Of a stretch of DNA of 64,000 nucleotides, positions 62,646 through 64,000 are shown piece after piece. A program made the position numbers and the translations under genes. The notes under the pieces were generated by a model that worked only from the letters and a program-made list of their open reading frames with translations, was not told the origin of the DNA and searched no databases. The stretch covers positions 620,001 through 684,000 of the forward strand of contig NZ_JAMBNY010000001.1 of assembly GCF_023715345.1 (NCBI RefSeq). The letters run 5' to 3'. The DNA comes from Paenibacillus camelliae (GTDB taxonomy: Bacteria; Bacillota; Bacilli; Paenibacillales; Paenibacillaceae). How positions within the stretch are numbered: the first letter of the stretch is position 1; each line of letters opens with the position of its first letter.

Positions 62646-63548
62646 CTAGATAATGCCTTCATCCGTCGTCTTTTTCGACACATAGTTCGCCGTTAGAATA
62701 AATACAAGGCCTACGACTGCTTGGAATAAACCTACAGCGGTTGCAGTTGAGAACTGTCCACTCTGTAAGCCGATACGATAAATATAAGTGCTTAACACAT
62801 CAGAATAATCTCTAACCATGACATTACCTATAATAAACGGACGATCGAAGCCGATATCGACCATGTCACCAATTTTTAGAATGAATAACACAATAATGGT
62901 GGTCCGAATACCAGGTATCGTAATATGCCATATTCTTCTTAGTCGACTAGCTCCATCAACCTCAGCAGCCTCATACAGCTCCTTGTTGATACCTGTAATC
63001 GCTGCAAGATAAATGATGCTGCCCCAGCCTACACTTTGCCAAATACCAACGCTCGTATACGTTGCGAGCCAAGCGTTTTTTTCTGATAGAAATGGAATCG
63101 GCCCAATTCCGAGATCCTCTAATAGCAGATTGATCATCCCATAATTCGTTGCAAACACCTGATACACGATACCGCCAATAATGACCCATGATATAAAGTG
63201 CGGCAAATAGAGCATCGTTTGTGCCACTTTTTTGAATTTTTGCAGTCGCAGCTCATTCAAGCAGATGGCCAAAATAATCGGTGCTGGAAATCCAAATACC
63301 AAATCCAGGCCGTTCAGCATAAACGTGTTTCTAAGCGCAACATAAAAGCTCTTCTGAGAAAAAATATCTTTGAATACTTCTAGTCCGACCCATTCACTAG
63401 CCGAAATCCCTTTGAAAACGTTGAAGTCTTTAAAGGCGATCGTCACACCATAGATGGGCAAATACTTAAAAACGAAAAAATACGCCAACGGTAGAATTAG
63501 CATAATATATAGCTGCCAGTGCTTAAGCACGTAACTTTTACGAACCAT
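62646..63548 (-). CDS. Sugar ABC transporter permease (LplB-like), second cluster
   Basis: 300 residues, six membrane helices. EAA loop: ELYEAAEVDGASRLRRIWHI then TIPGIRTTI; the C terminus YVSKKTTDEGII. It follows the binding-protein gene, with a hairpin between them at 63588-63610. Paralogous to 42684-43643. Confidence 0.93.
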   Translation of the reverse strand: MVRKSYVLKHWQLYIMLILPLAYFFVFKYLPIYGVTIAFKDFNVFKGISASEWVGLEVFKDIFSQKSFYVALRNTFMLNGLDLVFGFPAPIILAICLNELRLQKFKKVAQTMLYLPHFISWVIIGGIVYQVFATNYGMINLLLEDLGIGPIPFLSEKNAWLATYTSVGIWQSVGWGSIIYLAAITGINKELYEAAEVDGASRLRRIWHITIPGIRTTIIVLFILKIGDMVDIGFDRPFIIGNVMVRDYSDVLSTYIYRIGLQSGQFSTATAVGLFQAVVGLVFILTANYVSKKTTDEGII

Positions 63549-63587
63549 GACTCTCTCACTCCTCTAACGATGCTTTAAGACAAAGGA

Positions 63588-63610
63588 GGGCGGGAATAGA
63601 CCTCCCGCCC
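63588..63610 (-). promoter_or_regulatory. GC-rich intercistronic hairpin
   Basis: GGGCGGGA (63588-63595) pairs with TCCCGCCC (63603-63610) between the binding-protein stop codon and the first permease. On the minus strand CTTTG follows, so there is no clear T-run. Probably a stabiliser or partial terminator after the abundant binding-protein message. Confidence 0.6.
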
Positions 63611-63627
63611 ATTGCACGAGCCAATAT

Positions 63628-64000
63628 TTATTTCATTGCCTCATACATTGCAGTACGCTCCTGAATAACCTCATTACCTGCTGTATCCATGAAATCCTTT
63701 AGCGCTGCTTCATACGTTTGATCGAAGCTATCTGGCTTAGCCATAATAGATTTAACGAGCAATTCCTCGTACTTTTCTAGCATAACTACTGAATATTTAG
63801 CTTCTGAATCAAGTGGCTTCTCAAATTTGATTGGCTGACTTACTGCATCCTTATTCGCATATTCTCTTGAGATTGTCGCGATTTCACGATGTTTTTCTAC
63901 TACGCTTAATGCGTTATATTCGTTATTTTTTTCAGGTGAACCGAAATCAATGCCGTTTGTAATAATGAGCATATCACCAGAGTTGAATAGCAGCTTTTGA
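63628..64000 (-). CDS. Sugar ABC transporter solute-binding protein, C-terminal part
   Basis: The last about 124 residues are in the window; the frame stays open to base 64000, so the N terminus with the expected lipoprotein signal is outside. Features such as LLFNSGDMLIITNGIDFGSP, SIMAKPDSFDQTYEAALKDF and the end ERTAMYEAMK fit LplA-type binding proteins. First known gene of the second importer operon. Confidence 0.85.
   Translation of the reverse strand, partial: QKLLFNSGDMLIITNGIDFGSPEKNNEYNALSVVEKHREIATISREYANKDAVSQPIKFEKPLDSEAKYSVVMLEKYEELLVKSIMAKPDSFDQTYEAALKDFMDTAGNEVIQERTAMYEAMK

Overview
The window looks like chromosomal DNA of a low-to-moderate-GC, spore-forming Gram-positive bacterium of the Paenibacillaceae (Paenibacillus/Cohnella type). 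The reasons are the spoVAC-spoVAD-spoVAE cluster, the yqeG-yqeH-aroE-yhbY-nadD-yqeK-rsfS-yqeM operon, yqhH-yqhG and yqzE, strong AGGAGG-type ribosome-binding sites, and two polysaccharide-uptake clusters with YesM/YesN- and YesS-type regulators. No tRNA, rRNA, CRISPR array, prophage or plasmid backbone was seen.

Layout. 0-2.7 kb holds two tandem paralogues with prenyltransferase/squalene-cyclase-like repeats, a decayed IS1182-type transposase tail and an LprI-like lipoprotein. 2.7-5.3 kb is the B12-dependent ribonucleotide reductase nrdJ, behind a probable pair of NrdR boxes. 5.4-18.1 kb is housekeeping and cell-envelope DNA: yqhH/yqhG, yqzE, an amidase and a polysaccharide deacetylase-like protein, xpt, a YkvI-like carrier, a glycosyltransferase, a diguanylate cyclase and a divergent HPr kinase. 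18.2-21.7 kb is nrdIEF, the aerobic class Ib reductase, again with an NrdR-box-like pair plus a leader hairpin. 22.3-28.4 kb is a tightly packed ribosome-maturation/NAD/shikimate operon with cvfB inserted. 28.6-33.0 kb is the MoxR-DUF58-transglutaminase operon. 33.3-36.3 kb carries a two-lobed P-loop protein and the SpoVA dipicolinate-channel genes.

36.9-37.9 kb and 55.3-55.7 kb are gene-free repeat arrays. The first starts with 36-bp tandem repeats and then has tandem units of about 185 bp. The second has tandem units of 190 bp. The long units share invariant linkers but have different stem sequences that change in a compensatory way, as expected of a structured RNA or foldback DNA element. 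This is the least explained and most interesting part of the window.

37.9-52.6 kb is a glycan-use cluster: GH42 beta-galactosidase, a sugar ABC importer, a YesN/YesM two-component system, a GH3 beta-glucosidase/xylosidase and a GH95 alpha-L-fucosidase. This set would suit fucosylated xyloglucan or similar oligosaccharides. 53.2-55.2 kb carries an MFS exporter and a nitroreductase. 56.3-64 kb is a second polysaccharide cluster, cut by the window edge: a solute-binding protein, two permeases, a membrane-anchored AraC regulator, an (alpha/alpha)-toroid lyase-like protein and two poorly known proteins.

Many starts below are shorter than the longest open frame because a good ribosome-binding site sits directly before an internal ATG/GTG/TTG. 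All functional names come from recognition of motifs and gene order, without database searches.
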